Assembly: GCA_903920315.1 (NCBI GenBank)
Contig: CAIXLU010000403.1
Coordinates: forward strand, 1-47,203
Reading direction: 5' to 3'
DNA: 47,203 nucleotides
Source of the DNA: an uncultured Oscillochloris sp.
GTDB taxonomy: Bacteria; Chloroflexota; Chloroflexia; Chloroflexales; Chloroflexaceae
Shown here: positions 27,194 to 36,112 of the stretch, in pieces
Layout: each line of letters opens with the position of its first letter
How positions within the stretch are numbered: position 1 is the first letter of the stretch
Made by a program: the position numbers and the translations under genes
The notes under the pieces: generated by a model
The model's database searches: none
What the model was told of the DNA's origin: nothing
Seen by the model: the letters and a program-made list of their open reading frames with translations, nothing else

Positions 27194-28771
27194 CTACATC
27201 TCTTCATCCATCATCCGAAAAAAAAGTTTCACCGCCACTGGGTCAAGGTGAGTACCGGCAAGTGACTCAAGGTGGACGCGCACTCTCTCCTCAGACCAAG
27301 CCGGGCGGTAGGGCCGATCTGAACATAAGGCGTCCCAAATATCAATCACCGCAAACAGCCGCGCCGCCAGCGGGATCTCCTCGCCCCGTAGGCCACGCGG
27401 GTAGCCGCTTCCGTCCCACATCTCGTGGTGGCAATAGGGAATGTCGAGGGCCGGATGCAGGAACTCGATGGGCATAAGCAAATTGTAGGCATAAATCGGG
27501 TGCATACGCATCAATTGCCACTCCTCATCGTCCAGTTTGCCGGATTTGAGCAACACCGCATCGGGAATCCCCATCTTGCCGATGTCATGCAATAGCGCTC
27601 CCCATCGCACATAGCCCACCTGCTCCTCGCTCATACCGACAGCCCGTGCAAGGCGTACCGCAAGATCGGTGACGCGCTGTGAGTGGCCCTCGGTCTCTTT
27701 ATCGCGCAATTCAAGAGCATGCGACCAGCCCTCCAGGGTACGGTTGTAGGCGTGACGCAGCTCAACGTTTGAGTGTTTGAGATCAGTGACCAAACGTGCG
27801 TTCTCAATCGCCACAGCAGCGACGTTCGCCGCCATACCGAGCATCGTGGCGTGGGCCATACTGTAGCTACCGGGGCTGAAGCTCTGCACCTGGAGGACAC
27901 CTACCACTCGCTCACGCGCAATCATTGGCACGATCAGGCTCGACTCGGTCATCTCATCGTCGTCATCTTCTGAGCCAACCGGAATCACCACCGGCGCACG
28001 CTGATTGAGTTCCTCTAGGCTGCCGAGAATAACCGGCTGGCGGGTGTGGATCACAGTACTCTGGGTGCCCTGACCCAGCGGGGCCAGCGGTATTGGCGGG
28101 AACTGTGAGACATTGAGCCGCTCGCCGTCAAGGATGGCGAAGGCGCATGTCATCTGCTGCGTCTCGGCATCAAAGAGCGTGAAGATCGCGCCCGCAACAT
28201 CGGGTAGCAGTTGCAACGCGACCTCGTACAGCAGTTCGTAGATCCGATCTAGATCAAGGGTCTCGGCGAGGGCGCGGCCCAGCGTGTTGATCGCCTCCAG
28301 GTCGGCGGCACGTGAGCGGGCGGAGTCGAGCCGGATCGCGTTGGTCACGGCCTGGGTCGTCAGATCAGCCAGAATGGACAACAGCCCCCACTCAGTGTCT
28401 GTAAGGCTGGATTGGCTATCGGGGAGTACGATTGCCAAGGCTCCCACAGGCTGCTCGTCGCGCCAGAGGCCAATCACTATCGCCGCAGACCCCCGTGAAG
28501 ATGACACACGATGCGGTGTGGGTGATGCAGGACTGGCCGGGGGCGGGATGAGATCAACCACCGAGGGCAGATCACAGCCACAGGTGGCCATATAGCGGAT
28601 CATGTGCCGCTGCTCGTCGTAGGCTCCGGCAACAACGCCCGTGACGCCAAGAATATGGGCGGTTTCGTCACAGACAATCTGAAGCATGGCATCGGGATCA
28701 TGATCGGCGTTAAGCCGCGAGATCAGACAAGCCAGGGTCATCATCTGTGAATCGATTGTTGTGTGCGCCAT
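27194..28771 (-). CDS. GAF-GAF-HD-GYP c-di-GMP phosphodiesterase, copy 2
   Basis: This is the upstream copy of the pair, 525 residues. The domain order is the same and the HD-GYP motifs are complete (HDIGKMGIPD, CHHEMWDGSGYP, IDIWDALCSDRPYR). Most blocks are identical to copy 1, even at DNA level. The GAF2 segment differs (QFPPIPLAPLGQGTQS, GSEDDDDEMTESS), as does the C-terminus, which ends FRMMDEEM. The sequence just before both ATGs is also duplicated (CATACCCTCTA-GGCTACCACAC on the plus strand), so the whole transcription unit was copied. Both copies are read toward 25531. Confidence 0.93.
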   Translation of the reverse strand: MAHTTIDSQMMTLACLISRLNADHDPDAMLQIVCDETAHILGVTGVVAGAYDEQRHMIRYMATCGCDLPSVVDLIPPPASPASPTPHRVSSSRGSAAIVIGLWRDEQPVGALAIVLPDSQSSLTDTEWGLLSILADLTTQAVTNAIRLDSARSRAADLEAINTLGRALAETLDLDRIYELLYEVALQLLPDVAGAIFTLFDAETQQMTCAFAILDGERLNVSQFPPIPLAPLGQGTQSTVIHTRQPVILGSLEELNQRAPVVIPVGSEDDDDEMTESSLIVPMIARERVVGVLQVQSFSPGSYSMAHATMLGMAANVAAVAIENARLVTDLKHSNVELRHAYNRTLEGWSHALELRDKETEGHSQRVTDLAVRLARAVGMSEEQVGYVRWGALLHDIGKMGIPDAVLLKSGKLDDEEWQLMRMHPIYAYNLLMPIEFLHPALDIPYCHHEMWDGSGYPRGLRGEEIPLAARLFAVIDIWDALCSDRPYRPAWSEERVRVHLESLAGTHLDPVAVKLFFRMMDEEM

Positions 28772-28981
28772 ACCCTCTAGGCTACCACACGGGAGCGACA
28801 GGAAGGGCGCAGCCTCGCCATCGGATGCGCTGAGATGCTACGGGACGTGGAAATTTTTACGTATCCCGGTATCTGTCATGCTGAGCGCAGCGAAGCATCT
28901 ATCCCGGCTTCCTGCAAGGCCCTTCGCTGCGCTCAGAGTGACATGGTGATCGCGATGGGACGATTAAAAATCTCCGCTTCC
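28772..28981. repeat. Dispersed hairpin between the signalling and respiratory blocks
   Basis: 28874-28895 (TGTCATGCTGAGCGCAGCGA) pairs with 28922-28943 with two mismatches. This TGTCATGCTGAGC...GCTCAGAGTGACA hairpin is a common dispersed repeat in environmental bacteria. It follows the oxidase operon and may help end its transcript. Confidence 0.7.
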
Positions 28982-29416
28982 CTACAAACGTATCAGGCTG
29001 CGATGCTTCGCCCCTACGCCCGCATCAATTGGCGCACCGGCAATCACTGCCGGAGCCTGGGTGAGCGGCCCCTTCTGCGGCGGCCAGCCACGAGCCATGT
29101 AGTCACCCATGGTGATCACGAAGAGGATCATCAGCCAGACAAAGGCGCTGACTGCGAAGATCTGGGTGAGTCTGCTGCTTACCTTCACATGCATGAAGAA
29201 GTAAATAATCAGTGTCGTTTTGGCAATGGCGATGGCCAGAGCAATACCAACGGCGACGATCTCCGGCAGGTGAACGAAGTGCTTCTGCACATACCATGCC
29301 GCCACCGTCAGCACCATCAGCACCATCAACGAGCCAAAGACTATCCAGTAGGTTTGTACCGAGATGTGGCCGTAGTTGCCTTCGCTCTCGTGTCCACTAT
29401 TGTGCGCGTTTGGCAT
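28982..29416 (-). CDS. coxD: caa3-type cytochrome c oxidase subunit IV
   Basis: This is a small membrane subunit of the oxidase, 144 residues. Three hydrophobic spans can be seen: IVFGSLMVLMVLTVAAWYV, VGIALAIAIAKTTLIIYFF and FAVSAFVWLMILFVITMGDY. KTTLIIYFFMHVK is the hallmark of the prokaryotic COX4 family. It is the last gene of the cluster, three bases after coxC. It probably helps assemble or stabilise subunits I and III. Confidence 0.9.
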   Translation of the reverse strand: MPNAHNSGHESEGNYGHISVQTYWIVFGSLMVLMVLTVAAWYVQKHFVHLPEIVAVGIALAIAIAKTTLIIYFFMHVKVSSRLTQIFAVSAFVWLMILFVITMGDYMARGWPPQKGPLTQAPAVIAGAPIDAGVGAKHRSLIRL

Positions 29417-29419
29417 ATG

Positions 29420-30190
29420 CTATACCAGATAGAAGAGCGGAAACAGGAAGACCCAGATAATGTCAATCAGGTGCCAGTAGAGTCCGCCGATCTCCACCGG
29501 GGTGAAGTAGGTCGGGCTAAACTTATTGCGTCTGGCCATCCAGGCGATCACACTCATCACGGTGATCCCGACGATCATATGGATGGCGTGCAGGCCGGTG
29601 GCGCAGAAGTAGAGGAAGAAGAAGAGTTGATGCGGGGTTTTCATGCCGGGGCGGGCGACCAGCACAGGATCCGCGCTACCCTCGGCGGCGCTGGCAACCT
29701 CCGTCGGGAAGAGAAAATTCGTACCAGGGACAAGGCACTCGGCCTCGGCCAGACGCTCGCCGCCCGTCATCCAGGCCACCGGGTTGGCGTAACCCGCACA
29801 GTGGGCGAACTTCTCGCCGTACTCGGTAAACTTGATCCCCAGGAAGGTCGCCCCTAACAGGATCGTTACCAGCAGCAGCGTCACCAGTTGGCGCTTATTG
29901 CCCATCTCAGCAGCGTGAACCGAGAGAGCTACCGTTAGCGAGCTAACCAGCAGCACCACGGTATTCACCGTCGCCAGGGGCGTATTCAGGTGCGGCGCGG
30001 CTGCCGCCCAGATCCCGGAGTAGGCCCAGCGGTAGACCATATAGGCCAGAAAAATCCCGCCAAAGAGCATGATCTCCGTGACCAGGAAGGCCCACATCCC
30101 CAAAGTGGCCGCCTCTTTTTGCTGGCCGGGGGTATCGAAATGGTGTAGGAGCGCCGGGTTGTACCCGTGTTCGTGGGGTGTCGTCGCCAA
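29420..30190 (-). CDS. coxC: Cytochrome c oxidase subunit III
   Basis: This is a membrane subunit of 256 residues. The start block KEAATLGMWAFLVTEIMLFGGIFLAYMVYR, the central AVNTVVLL-like span, and the end GLYWHLIDIIWVFLFPLFYLV are typical subunit III features. A loop of about 50 residues (FAHCAGYANPVAW ... MKTP) lengthens the middle and carries two Cys. The start is taken as TTG 30190, because AAGGAG lies seven bases upstream. The extra 29 residues of the open frame are a translation of the GGATTTT repeat. It probably supports proton uptake and turnover stability of subunit I. Confidence 0.9.
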   Translation of the reverse strand: MATTPHEHGYNPALLHHFDTPGQQKEAATLGMWAFLVTEIMLFGGIFLAYMVYRWAYSGIWAAAAPHLNTPLATVNTVVLLVSSLTVALSVHAAEMGNKRQLVTLLLVTILLGATFLGIKFTEYGEKFAHCAGYANPVAWMTGGERLAEAECLVPGTNFLFPTEVASAAEGSADPVLVARPGMKTPHQLFFFLYFCATGLHAIHMIVGITVMSVIAWMARRNKFSPTYFTPVEIGGLYWHLIDIIWVFLFPLFYLV

Positions 30191-30202
30191 GGCGTTGCTC
30201 CT

Positions 30203-30309
30203 TAGATTTTGGATTTGAGATTTTGGATTTTGGATTGGGTTCAATCCAAAACCCACAATCCAAAACCCACAATCCAAAATCCTAAATCCAAAATCCTAAA
30301 TCTCAAATC
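30203..30309. repeat. GATTTTG/CAAAATC heptad-like hairpin between coxC and coxA
   Basis: 7-bp GATTTTG/TTTGGAT units on the left are mirrored by CAATCCAAAATCC units on the right. The repeat ends exactly at the coxA stop codon and would form a long AT-rich hairpin in the intercistronic mRNA. Confidence 0.75.
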
Positions 30310-31920
30310 CTACTCGGGCTGAAAGGCGTACGCCTCCTCAGTCACAATCGGCTGCGTCTCGAAGTTGAAGGTCGGTGGCGGCGAGTTGGTCTGCCACTCC
30401 AGGCCGGGGGCGTTCCAGGGATTATCGCCCGCCATCCGCCCGTAGCGCAGCGAGAGCAGCAGGTAGACTAGCGGGATCATGAAGCCGATCCCCAGGATGG
30501 TCGAGCCAGCCGTGGACATGACGTGGTAGATCTGGAACTCCTGGGGATAGACATGGTAGCGCCGAGGCATGCCCAGATAGCCCATCACAAACTGCGGGAA
30601 GAAGGTCAGGTTGAAGCCGACAAACACCACCAGGGCCGAGATCGCGCCCCATGCCTCGTTGTACATCCGCCCGGTCATCTTCGGCCACCAGTAGTGAATA
30701 CCGCCCAGGTAGGCCATCATCGTCCCGCCCACCATGACGTAGTGGAAGTGGGCCACCACAAAGTAGGTATCGGTGACGTGGATGTCTACCGCGACCACGC
30801 TGAGAAAAATCCCGGTCAGACCACCGATGATGAACAGGCCGATGAATCCGAGGGCGTAGAGCATCGGCGTGCGGTACGAGATCGAACCCTTGTAGAGCGT
30901 GGCCGTCCAGTTAAATACTTTAATCGCCGAGGGAATGGCCACCAGCATGGTAATAAAGCCGAATACCAACCCGGAGTAGACCGACTGGCTGCTCACGTAC
31001 ATGTGGTGGCCCCAGACTAGGAAGCCCAGGATGGCGATGGCGATAGAACTGAAGGCGACAAATTCGTAGCCGAAGATACGCCGCCGCGAGAAGGTGGCGA
31101 TCAGTTCACTGATCACGCCCATAGCCGGCAGGATCATGATGTAGACCGCCGGGTGCGAGTAGAACCAGAACAAATGTTGGTAGAGTACCGGATCGCCGCC
31201 AATGGCCGGGTCGAAGACGCCCACGTGCCAGATTCGCTCAACCATGACCAGCAGCAGGGCGATGGCAACCACCGGGGTGGCCAGAATCTGGATAAGACTG
31301 GTGGCATAGTGCGCCCAGATGAAGAGCGGCAGGCGGAACCACGTCAGCCCTGGCGCACGCATCTTGTGGATGGTGATGATGAAATTCAGGCCGGTGAGGA
31401 TGGACGAGAAGCCCATCACAAAGGCTCCGGCGATGGTCAGTACCACATTTGAGTTTGAGTAACTGGTGCTAAACGGGGTGTAGAAGGTCCAGCCGGTATC
31501 AACCCCACCGAAGACTGCCGCGCACAGGGCGAAGATGCCGCCGCCCATGTAGAGATACCAACTGAGCAGATTCAGCTTGGGGAAGGCGAGGTCGCGGGCA
31601 CCGATCATCAGCGGAATGAGGAAGTTGCCCAGCACCGACGGGATGCCGGGGATCAGAAAGAAGAAGACCATGATCACCCCATGCAGGGTGAACATGCGGT
31701 TGTACATATCCGCCGACATCATATCGCCCTGGGGCGTGATCAACTCCAGACGCACAGCCGAAGCCGCCAGACCGCCAAGCAGGAAGAAGACGTTGATGCT
31801 GATCAGGTAAAGGATCGCGATCCGCTTATGGTCAACGGTGAGCAGCCACGACTTCAGCCAGGCGCTGGCAGTCGTCGCTCTGTTCGTTGCATAGTGATTA
31901 ATGAGAGCGGTTGTGCTCAT
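30310..31920 (-). CDS. coxA: Cytochrome c oxidase subunit I (A2-type heme-copper oxidase)
   Basis: This is the catalytic subunit, 536 residues with about 12 spans, reducing O2 to water and pumping protons. Heme a ligand His 80 ([10 protein letters not shown]) pairs with His 393. His 391 binds heme a3. CuB ligands are His 256 (cross-linked Tyr 260) and His 305/306 (WGHHMYVS). The block [13 protein letters not shown] has the YS pair instead of the Glu of the A1 group, so this is the A2 subtype with a modified D-channel. It overlaps coxB by four bases (ATGA). Confidence 0.97.
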   Translation of the reverse strand: MSTTALINHYATNRATTASAWLKSWLLTVDHKRIAILYLISINVFFLLGGLAASAVRLELITPQGDMMSADMYNRMFTLHGVIMVFFFLIPGIPSVLGNFLIPLMIGARDLAFPKLNLLSWYLYMGGGIFALCAAVFGGVDTGWTFYTPFSTSYSNSNVVLTIAGAFVMGFSSILTGLNFIITIHKMRAPGLTWFRLPLFIWAHYATSLIQILATPVVAIALLLVMVERIWHVGVFDPAIGGDPVLYQHLFWFYSHPAVYIMILPAMGVISELIATFSRRRIFGYEFVAFSSIAIAILGFLVWGHHMYVSSQSVYSGLVFGFITMLVAIPSAIKVFNWTATLYKGSISYRTPMLYALGFIGLFIIGGLTGIFLSVVAVDIHVTDTYFVVAHFHYVMVGGTMMAYLGGIHYWWPKMTGRMYNEAWGAISALVVFVGFNLTFFPQFVMGYLGMPRRYHVYPQEFQIYHVMSTAGSTILGIGFMIPLVYLLLSLRYGRMAGDNPWNAPGLEWQTNSPPPTFNFETQPIVTEEAYAFQPE

Positions 31921-33305
31921 GGCTGGTTCCCTGCGCTTCCTAAGGACTTGACATACTCAATCAGTGCGGCTACTTCATCGTCCTTGAGTTGGCTCTTGTA
32001 GACCGGCATGATCATCGAATAGCCCTTCACCACCTTGGCCTGCGAGGTGACAATTGATTCATGAAGGTAGGATTCGTCGGCCTTCACCGTACTGCCGTCG
32101 TCGAGGGTGACGGTGCTATTGTACACACCCTTCAGGCTTGGGCCGAGACCCGCGCCGTTATCCATGTGGCAGCCGACGCAGCCGATTTTGGTGAAGAGCG
32201 ACTTACCCTTGGCGACCAGATCCTCCGCCACAGGCGCGGCAGTCGCTCCCGCAGCGACAGTCGGCACCGCCGACGGCGCGGTTCCCCCACGGGTCGAGAG
32301 TGATTTGATATACGCCAGCAACTGGTTCACCTGGTCGTTGCTGAGTTGGCCCTGGTAAGGCGGCATGACCGCCGCGTAGCCCTTGACCACCTTGGCCGTC
32401 GAGCGCAGAATCGACTCGCTGATGTAGTTCTCATCGGCTTTTACCGTGGAGTCATCGGCAAGGAGTTGGTCGAAGCCGAAGACATTCTTCAGGCTTGGGC
32501 CAAGGCCACCGCCTGCCATCACATGGCAACTGACGCAACCCAGGCTGGTGAAGAGTTTCTCGCCCGCCAAGGCCATCGGGTCGCTCAGGCTGGAGTTAGT
32601 GGTTAGCTTGCTTGGGATTGCGTTCGTGTTCAGCAACACCGTGCCCGCCTGAATCGTGCCATCGGGCATAATCACCTGACCGGGGGTACTGAGCCACGCC
32701 TGATAATCGCTCTGGCTCATCACCGTCACCGTGCCGCCCATCAGCGAGTGCTCGGTGCCGCAGTACTCGGCACAGAAAAGGTGGTACTTGCCCACCTGAG
32801 TCGCCTCGAACCAGAGGGTTGTGTAGCGACCGGGCAGGACATCCTGCTTGACGCGGAAGGCCGGGACGTAAAAGCTGTGAATGACATCTTGCGAGGTCAT
32901 AATTAGACGCACCGGGCGACCAATCGGCACGTGCAGCTCGTTATTCTCGCGCTTGCCGTTGGAATGCTGGGTGTGCCACATCCATTGCTTGCCGATCACA
33001 TAAATGTCAATCGCCTGCGTCGGAATTGTCCGCATCTGCACATACAGAAACGCACCCCAGAAGAAAACAATCATCGCCAGAATCAGCGGGATGATTGTCC
33101 AGGTCAACTCCAGGCGCAGATCGGAGGCAGGCGGGTTTGTGCGATCAACCTGCTGGCTACGGTGGTAGCGCACAACTAAGTACAGGACGACAAAGGGCAG
33201 CACGCCTGCAAAGAGCAGACTCAGCATCACAAGCACAAAATAGAGCAGATCGACCGGGCCTGCGAAGGTCGATGCTTGATCGGGGAAGAGGAAAAATCCT
33301 TGCAT
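31917..33305 (-). CDS. coxB: Cytochrome c oxidase subunit II with two fused cytochrome c domains
   Basis: This membrane-anchored electron-entry subunit has 462 residues. Two spans lie at about 18-46 and 68-90. The CuA domain has ligands His 143, Cys 178, Cys 182, His 186 and Met 189 ([14 protein letters not shown]). Two heme-c domains follow: C257VSCH with a likely distal Met 314 (VMPPY), and C376VGCH with Met 433 (IMPVY). The second looks like a duplicate of the first, joined by an Ala/Pro/Thr-rich linker (about 340-362). Most caa3 subunit II proteins carry one c domain; two could form an internal electron wire from ACIII. Confidence 0.96.
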   Translation of the reverse strand: MQGFFLFPDQASTFAGPVDLLYFVLVMLSLLFAGVLPFVVLYLVVRYHRSQQVDRTNPPASDLRLELTWTIIPLILAMIVFFWGAFLYVQMRTIPTQAIDIYVIGKQWMWHTQHSNGKRENNELHVPIGRPVRLIMTSQDVIHSFYVPAFRVKQDVLPGRYTTLWFEATQVGKYHLFCAEYCGTEHSLMGGTVTVMSQSDYQAWLSTPGQVIMPDGTIQAGTVLLNTNAIPSKLTTNSSLSDPMALAGEKLFTSLGCVSCHVMAGGGLGPSLKNVFGFDQLLADDSTVKADENYISESILRSTAKVVKGYAAVMPPYQGQLSNDQVNQLLAYIKSLSTRGGTAPSAVPTVAAGATAAPVAEDLVAKGKSLFTKIGCVGCHMDNGAGLGPSLKGVYNSTVTLDDGSTVKADESYLHESIVTSQAKVVKGYSMIMPVYKSQLKDDEVAALIEYVKSLGSAGNQP

Positions 33306-33382
33306 ACGCGCTTCCTGGTGCGATTTTAGATTTTAGATTTTTGATTGTGGTCGTGCTGCAATCTGCAATCTAAAATCTGCAA
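33306..33382. repeat. GATTTTAGATTTTAG / CTAAAATC heptad repeat between sco and coxB
   Basis: The array GATTTTA GATTTTA GATTTTT is mirrored by CAATCTAAAATC/CAATCAAAAATC. It continues for a few bases into the sco gene, where it encodes the last residues IFDF and the stop. Confidence 0.7.
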
Positions 33383-34207
33383 TCAAAAATCGAAAATCCG
33401 GCGACGCGGGCCTGACCCGCGAGTGAGCATCACGATCATCGCGACGATCCCCAGCACGGTCAGGGCACCGGCCACCCGTGTGATCGTCATCACCAGGCCG
33501 GTGTAACTGCCCGTCTGCGGATCATAGTGGTAGCAGAGCAGCAGCAACTGGTCGGTTAGGCTGCCAATCTTGTTGCCAGATGCCTCAACCACGCCCAGGC
33601 GCAGGTCGCTGGGGTTAAAGACCACGCCAAAGAAATAGCGTGACACCAGGCCAGTCGGTGTGAGAACGACAATCCCGGCGGCGTGAGCGTACTGGTCAAT
33701 GCTGGCATCGTAGACGTAGCGAAAGCCAACCGCCCTGGCCAGTTGGTCAATCGCGTCCTGGGTGCCGGTGAGGAAATGCATCCCGTCGGCGGCGTCGGAG
33801 CGGCCATAGCGAGATACCGCCGCCGCCTTGGCGTTCGCCGCCATCATCGAGGTCTCCAGGGGATCAATGCTGACATTCACCACCTGGAAGTCCGTGCCGG
33901 CGCTCAGGGTCACGTCTTTTAGCGCATCAAGCATACCCTGGCGCACCAGCGAACAGAGCATCGGGCATTCGTAGTAGCTGAGTTGCAATACCACCGGCTG
34001 TGTGCCGAAGTAGTCGCCCAGGGCAACCGTGCGGCCCTGCTCATCCACAAAGGGCAGATCGAGGGGCACCTGCGAATCGAGCCGCTGATCATACGAGACA
34101 TCGTGCAACGGATCGGGCGCACCGCCCTGCGCCCGCGCCCCGGCGGGGGCGACGATCAGCGTGAGCAGCATGACCACGCACCAGAGCAGACCGTGACGAG
34201 GTTTCAT
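33383..34207 (-). CDS. SCO1/SenC-family copper chaperone
   Basis: This is a thioredoxin-fold protein of 274 residues, exported by an N-terminal signal (LLWCVVMLLTLIVAPAGARAQ) and anchored by a C-terminal span (ITRVAGALTVLGIVAMIVML). It delivers or reduces copper for CuA of subunit II. The copper motif CPMLC and a downstream His in AHAAGIVVLTP are present. It lies directly upstream of coxB, as in many oxidase clusters. ATG 34207 is chosen because it follows the preceding gene by one base and opens a signal peptide. The C-terminus RRRIFDF is encoded in a dispersed repeat. Confidence 0.92.
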   Translation of the reverse strand: MKPRHGLLWCVVMLLTLIVAPAGARAQGGAPDPLHDVSYDQRLDSQVPLDLPFVDEQGRTVALGDYFGTQPVVLQLSYYECPMLCSLVRQGMLDALKDVTLSAGTDFQVVNVSIDPLETSMMAANAKAAAVSRYGRSDAADGMHFLTGTQDAIDQLARAVGFRYVYDASIDQYAHAAGIVVLTPTGLVSRYFFGVVFNPSDLRLGVVEASGNKIGSLTDQLLLLCYHYDPQTGSYTGLVMTITRVAGALTVLGIVAMIVMLTRGSGPRRRIFDF

Positions 34208-34208
34208 A

Positions 34209-34622
34209 TCATTTCCCCGCCACGCCGCGCTCGACAACCAGTTCCATCGCTCGCTCAATCGGAATGTGCGCGGTACCAGCCTGCTCATCAACCCAGCCGT
34301 AGCCCGCCAGTTTCTTGGTGGCGTCAGCGACAATCTGGTTGCCGTCGAGGATCGGGTTCTGCTCAATCCGGGGCGACGGCGGTATCTGCATCTGCATCGC
34401 CGCCGTAGTCGGGAGGTTGCTACTGGTATCGGCCAGCGTATTGCCGGTGGAACGCAATACCACGCCCATCACAATGAAGGAGACCAGGAGCAGCACACCC
34501 AGACCCAGCGCCGCAAACGCCAGCGGGCCCGTCTGCGCGTCCTTCAGTTCGTGGCCAACCGCGACGCTCTCCGGGTCTGCGCCGGGCTCGCTATGGCCGT
34601 GGCCGTGGCCGGTTGTACTCAT
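34209..34622 (-). CDS. Small membrane protein of the ACIII-oxidase cluster
   Basis: This is a 137-residue protein with a His/Gly-rich start (MSTTGHGHGHSEPG), one transmembrane segment (FAALGLGVLLLVSFIVMGVVL) and a short exported tail ending YGWVDEQAGTAHIPIERAMELVVERG. That tail motif is widespread in proteins encoded next to SCO and oxidase genes, with unknown function. The His-rich start could bind copper; that is inference. It may correspond to the protein called ActG in Chloroflexus, but I am not sure. The ATG at 34622 is used rather than the frame start at 34646. Its stop is one base from the sco start. Confidence 0.75.
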   Translation of the reverse strand: MSTTGHGHGHSEPGADPESVAVGHELKDAQTGPLAFAALGLGVLLLVSFIVMGVVLRSTGNTLADTSSNLPTTAAMQMQIPPSPRIEQNPILDGNQIVADATKKLAGYGWVDEQAGTAHIPIERAMELVVERGVAGK

Positions 34623-34635
34623 ACATAGTTCCTCT

Positions 34636-34722
34636 TCGCCCCTCACCCCCTACCCCTCTCCCTGAGGGAGAGGGGAGATCGGACTCCCTCTCCCTCAGGG
34701 AGAGGGCTGGGGTGAGGGGATT
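34636..34722. repeat. CCCTCTCCCTCAGGGAGAGGG palindromic repeat
   Basis: This has two CCTCTCCCT/AGGGAGAGG hairpins flanked by CCCCTCACCCC and GGGGTGAGGGG, the same family as 18016-18121. It lies between actA and the small membrane protein gene. Confidence 0.8.
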
Positions 34723-34724
34723 TC

Positions 34725-35387
34725 CTACCGATGACACGTATAGCAGTTCGTCAGCCGTCCGTCGGTCGGGATCTTATAGTCAATCACCAACTGCTGGCGC
34801 TCGGCCAGCGGCAGAGATAGAACATCGTAGTCCACATTAAAAACCTGATCCCGCGGGCGGATGTTCTGGGCCGGGTCGCGGTGGCAGCCAAGACACCAGC
34901 CCATGTAGAGCGGCTGGGCCTTCGCAGTCAGGGCCATCGTCTGGATCTGGCCGTGACAGGTGGTGCAACCAACGCCCTTAGCAATGTGGATTGAGTGGTT
35001 GAAGTAGACAAAGGCGGGCAGATCGTAGATCCGGTTCCAGATGATCGGCATGTTGTTCTGGTAGCTGTCGCGCACCGGCTGAAGCAGCGGGCTGGTTGTC
35101 CAGACCTGCGAGTGGCAGGACATGCACGTCTCGGTGGCCGGGAACCCAGCGGTGGCGGCGCGCTCAACCGTATTGTGGCAGTAGCGACAGTCAATCTTGA
35201 GCTGGGAGACGTGGTGCGCGTGGCTGAAGGCAATCGGCTGCGCCTTGGCCACTCCCGCTTCGGTATACCAGGGCGAGAGGTAAAGCCCGATCAGCGCCGC
35301 GATGATCCCACAGATCAGCAGGATGATCGCGATCAGGCTGACTCGGAGATAGGCGTTCGCTGTGCGCGAGAAGATCTGTGCAGACAT
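34725..35387 (-). CDS. actA: Alternative complex III pentaheme cytochrome c, ActA
   Basis: This is the electron-transfer subunit of ACIII, a quinol:acceptor oxidoreductase that replaces bc1. The protein of 220 residues has one N-terminal membrane span (LIAIILLICGIIAALIGLYL) and five CxxCH heme sites: CRYCH (67), CMSCH (88), CTTCH (141), CLGCH (165) and CYTCH at the C-terminus. Several extra His (SHAHH, NHSIH) can act as distal ligands. That count and arrangement match ActA. It follows actE by 128 bases and precedes the small membrane gene. Confidence 0.95.
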   Translation of the reverse strand: MSAQIFSRTANAYLRVSLIAIILLICGIIAALIGLYLSPWYTEAGVAKAQPIAFSHAHHVSQLKIDCRYCHNTVERAATAGFPATETCMSCHSQVWTTSPLLQPVRDSYQNNMPIIWNRIYDLPAFVYFNHSIHIAKGVGCTTCHGQIQTMALTAKAQPLYMGWCLGCHRDPAQNIRPRDQVFNVDYDVLSLPLAERQQLVIDYKIPTDGRLTNCYTCHR

Positions 35388-35401
35388 GTGCGCCCTCTAT
35401 A

Positions 35402-35445
35402 CAATTGCAGATTGCAGATCGGTGATTGCAGATTGGTGATTCGAT
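35402..35445. repeat. GATTGCA heptad array between actE and actA
   Basis: Short tandem GATTGCA/GATTGGT units lie just upstream of actA. They belong to the same class as the arrays at 41043-41115 and 45733-45779. Confidence 0.7.
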
Positions 35446-35515
35446 ATAGCACGTTCAGGTGCGATCCAATCTGCCGTACTCTCCCCAAAGATTGCCTGTT
35501 TCTGCACGAGGATTC

Positions 35516-36112
35516 CTACTTGCCCGCCTTAACCTTGGTCTGATCATCCGGGGGTAGCGCCTTCACATCGGCGTTCTGGCTTAGTTGCAAGGCCCGGATA
35601 TAGGCGACCACCGCCCAGCGATCCTCGGCGGTGATCCGCGCCCCGTAGCCATACATGCGGTTGACGCCGTTGGTCGCCACGTCGAAGAAGTAGCCAAGAG
35701 CCATCGTGCGTAGGCGGTCGGTGTGATACGAGGGCACCACCAGCGGGCCACGGTTGGCGATCACACCCTGGCCATCACCGGCCAGCCCGTGGCAGGGCGA
35801 ACAGTAGGAGTTGAAAACCACCTGCCCACGGGCCAGCAGGCTTGCGTTGAGGATGATCTCCGGCGGAAGGTTCGTGACCAATTCGCCATTCAGCTTGCCG
35901 GTAGCCAGCGCCGAGTCCGGCTTAAACGAGTTCATCGCCACCGTATTCGGCACCGGCGCACGCATCGCCCGCCCGTCCTGGAAGAAGTCGCTCGGCTGGT
36001 TCGACTTATACTTCGCCTGGTCGTACATATCAATATGGCACGCCGAGAGTAGCAGCAGCAGCGGCAGCCACAGCAGGCGGGTCAGCACTCGGTTAGGGAT
36101 AGCATTCGCCAT
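35516..36112 (-). CDS. actE: Alternative complex III monoheme cytochrome c, ActE
   Basis: This is a 198-residue lipoprotein. The signal peptide LLWLPLLLLLSAC ends in a lipobox (Cys 25), and a single heme site CSPCHG (104-108) follows with the usual GDGQG after it and a Met in RTMALGYFF as the likely axial ligand. ActE is the monoheme carrier proposed to hand electrons out of ACIII. Length and the LLSACHIDMYDQAKY start are typical. It lies between actB and actA, and the gap to actB is 284 bases of repeats. Confidence 0.93.
   Translation of the reverse strand: MANAIPNRVLTRLLWLPLLLLLSACHIDMYDQAKYKSNQPSDFFQDGRAMRAPVPNTVAMNSFKPDSALATGKLNGELVTNLPPEIILNASLLARGQVVFNSYCSPCHGLAGDGQGVIANRGPLVVPSYHTDRLRTMALGYFFDVATNGVNRMYGYGARITAEDRWAVVAYIRALQLSQNADVKALPPDDQTKVKAGK

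Noticed and set aside
28835-29857. 340-residue plus-strand frame across coxD and coxC
   Set aside because: Antisense to two conserved membrane subunits, and its start is in a dispersed hairpin.
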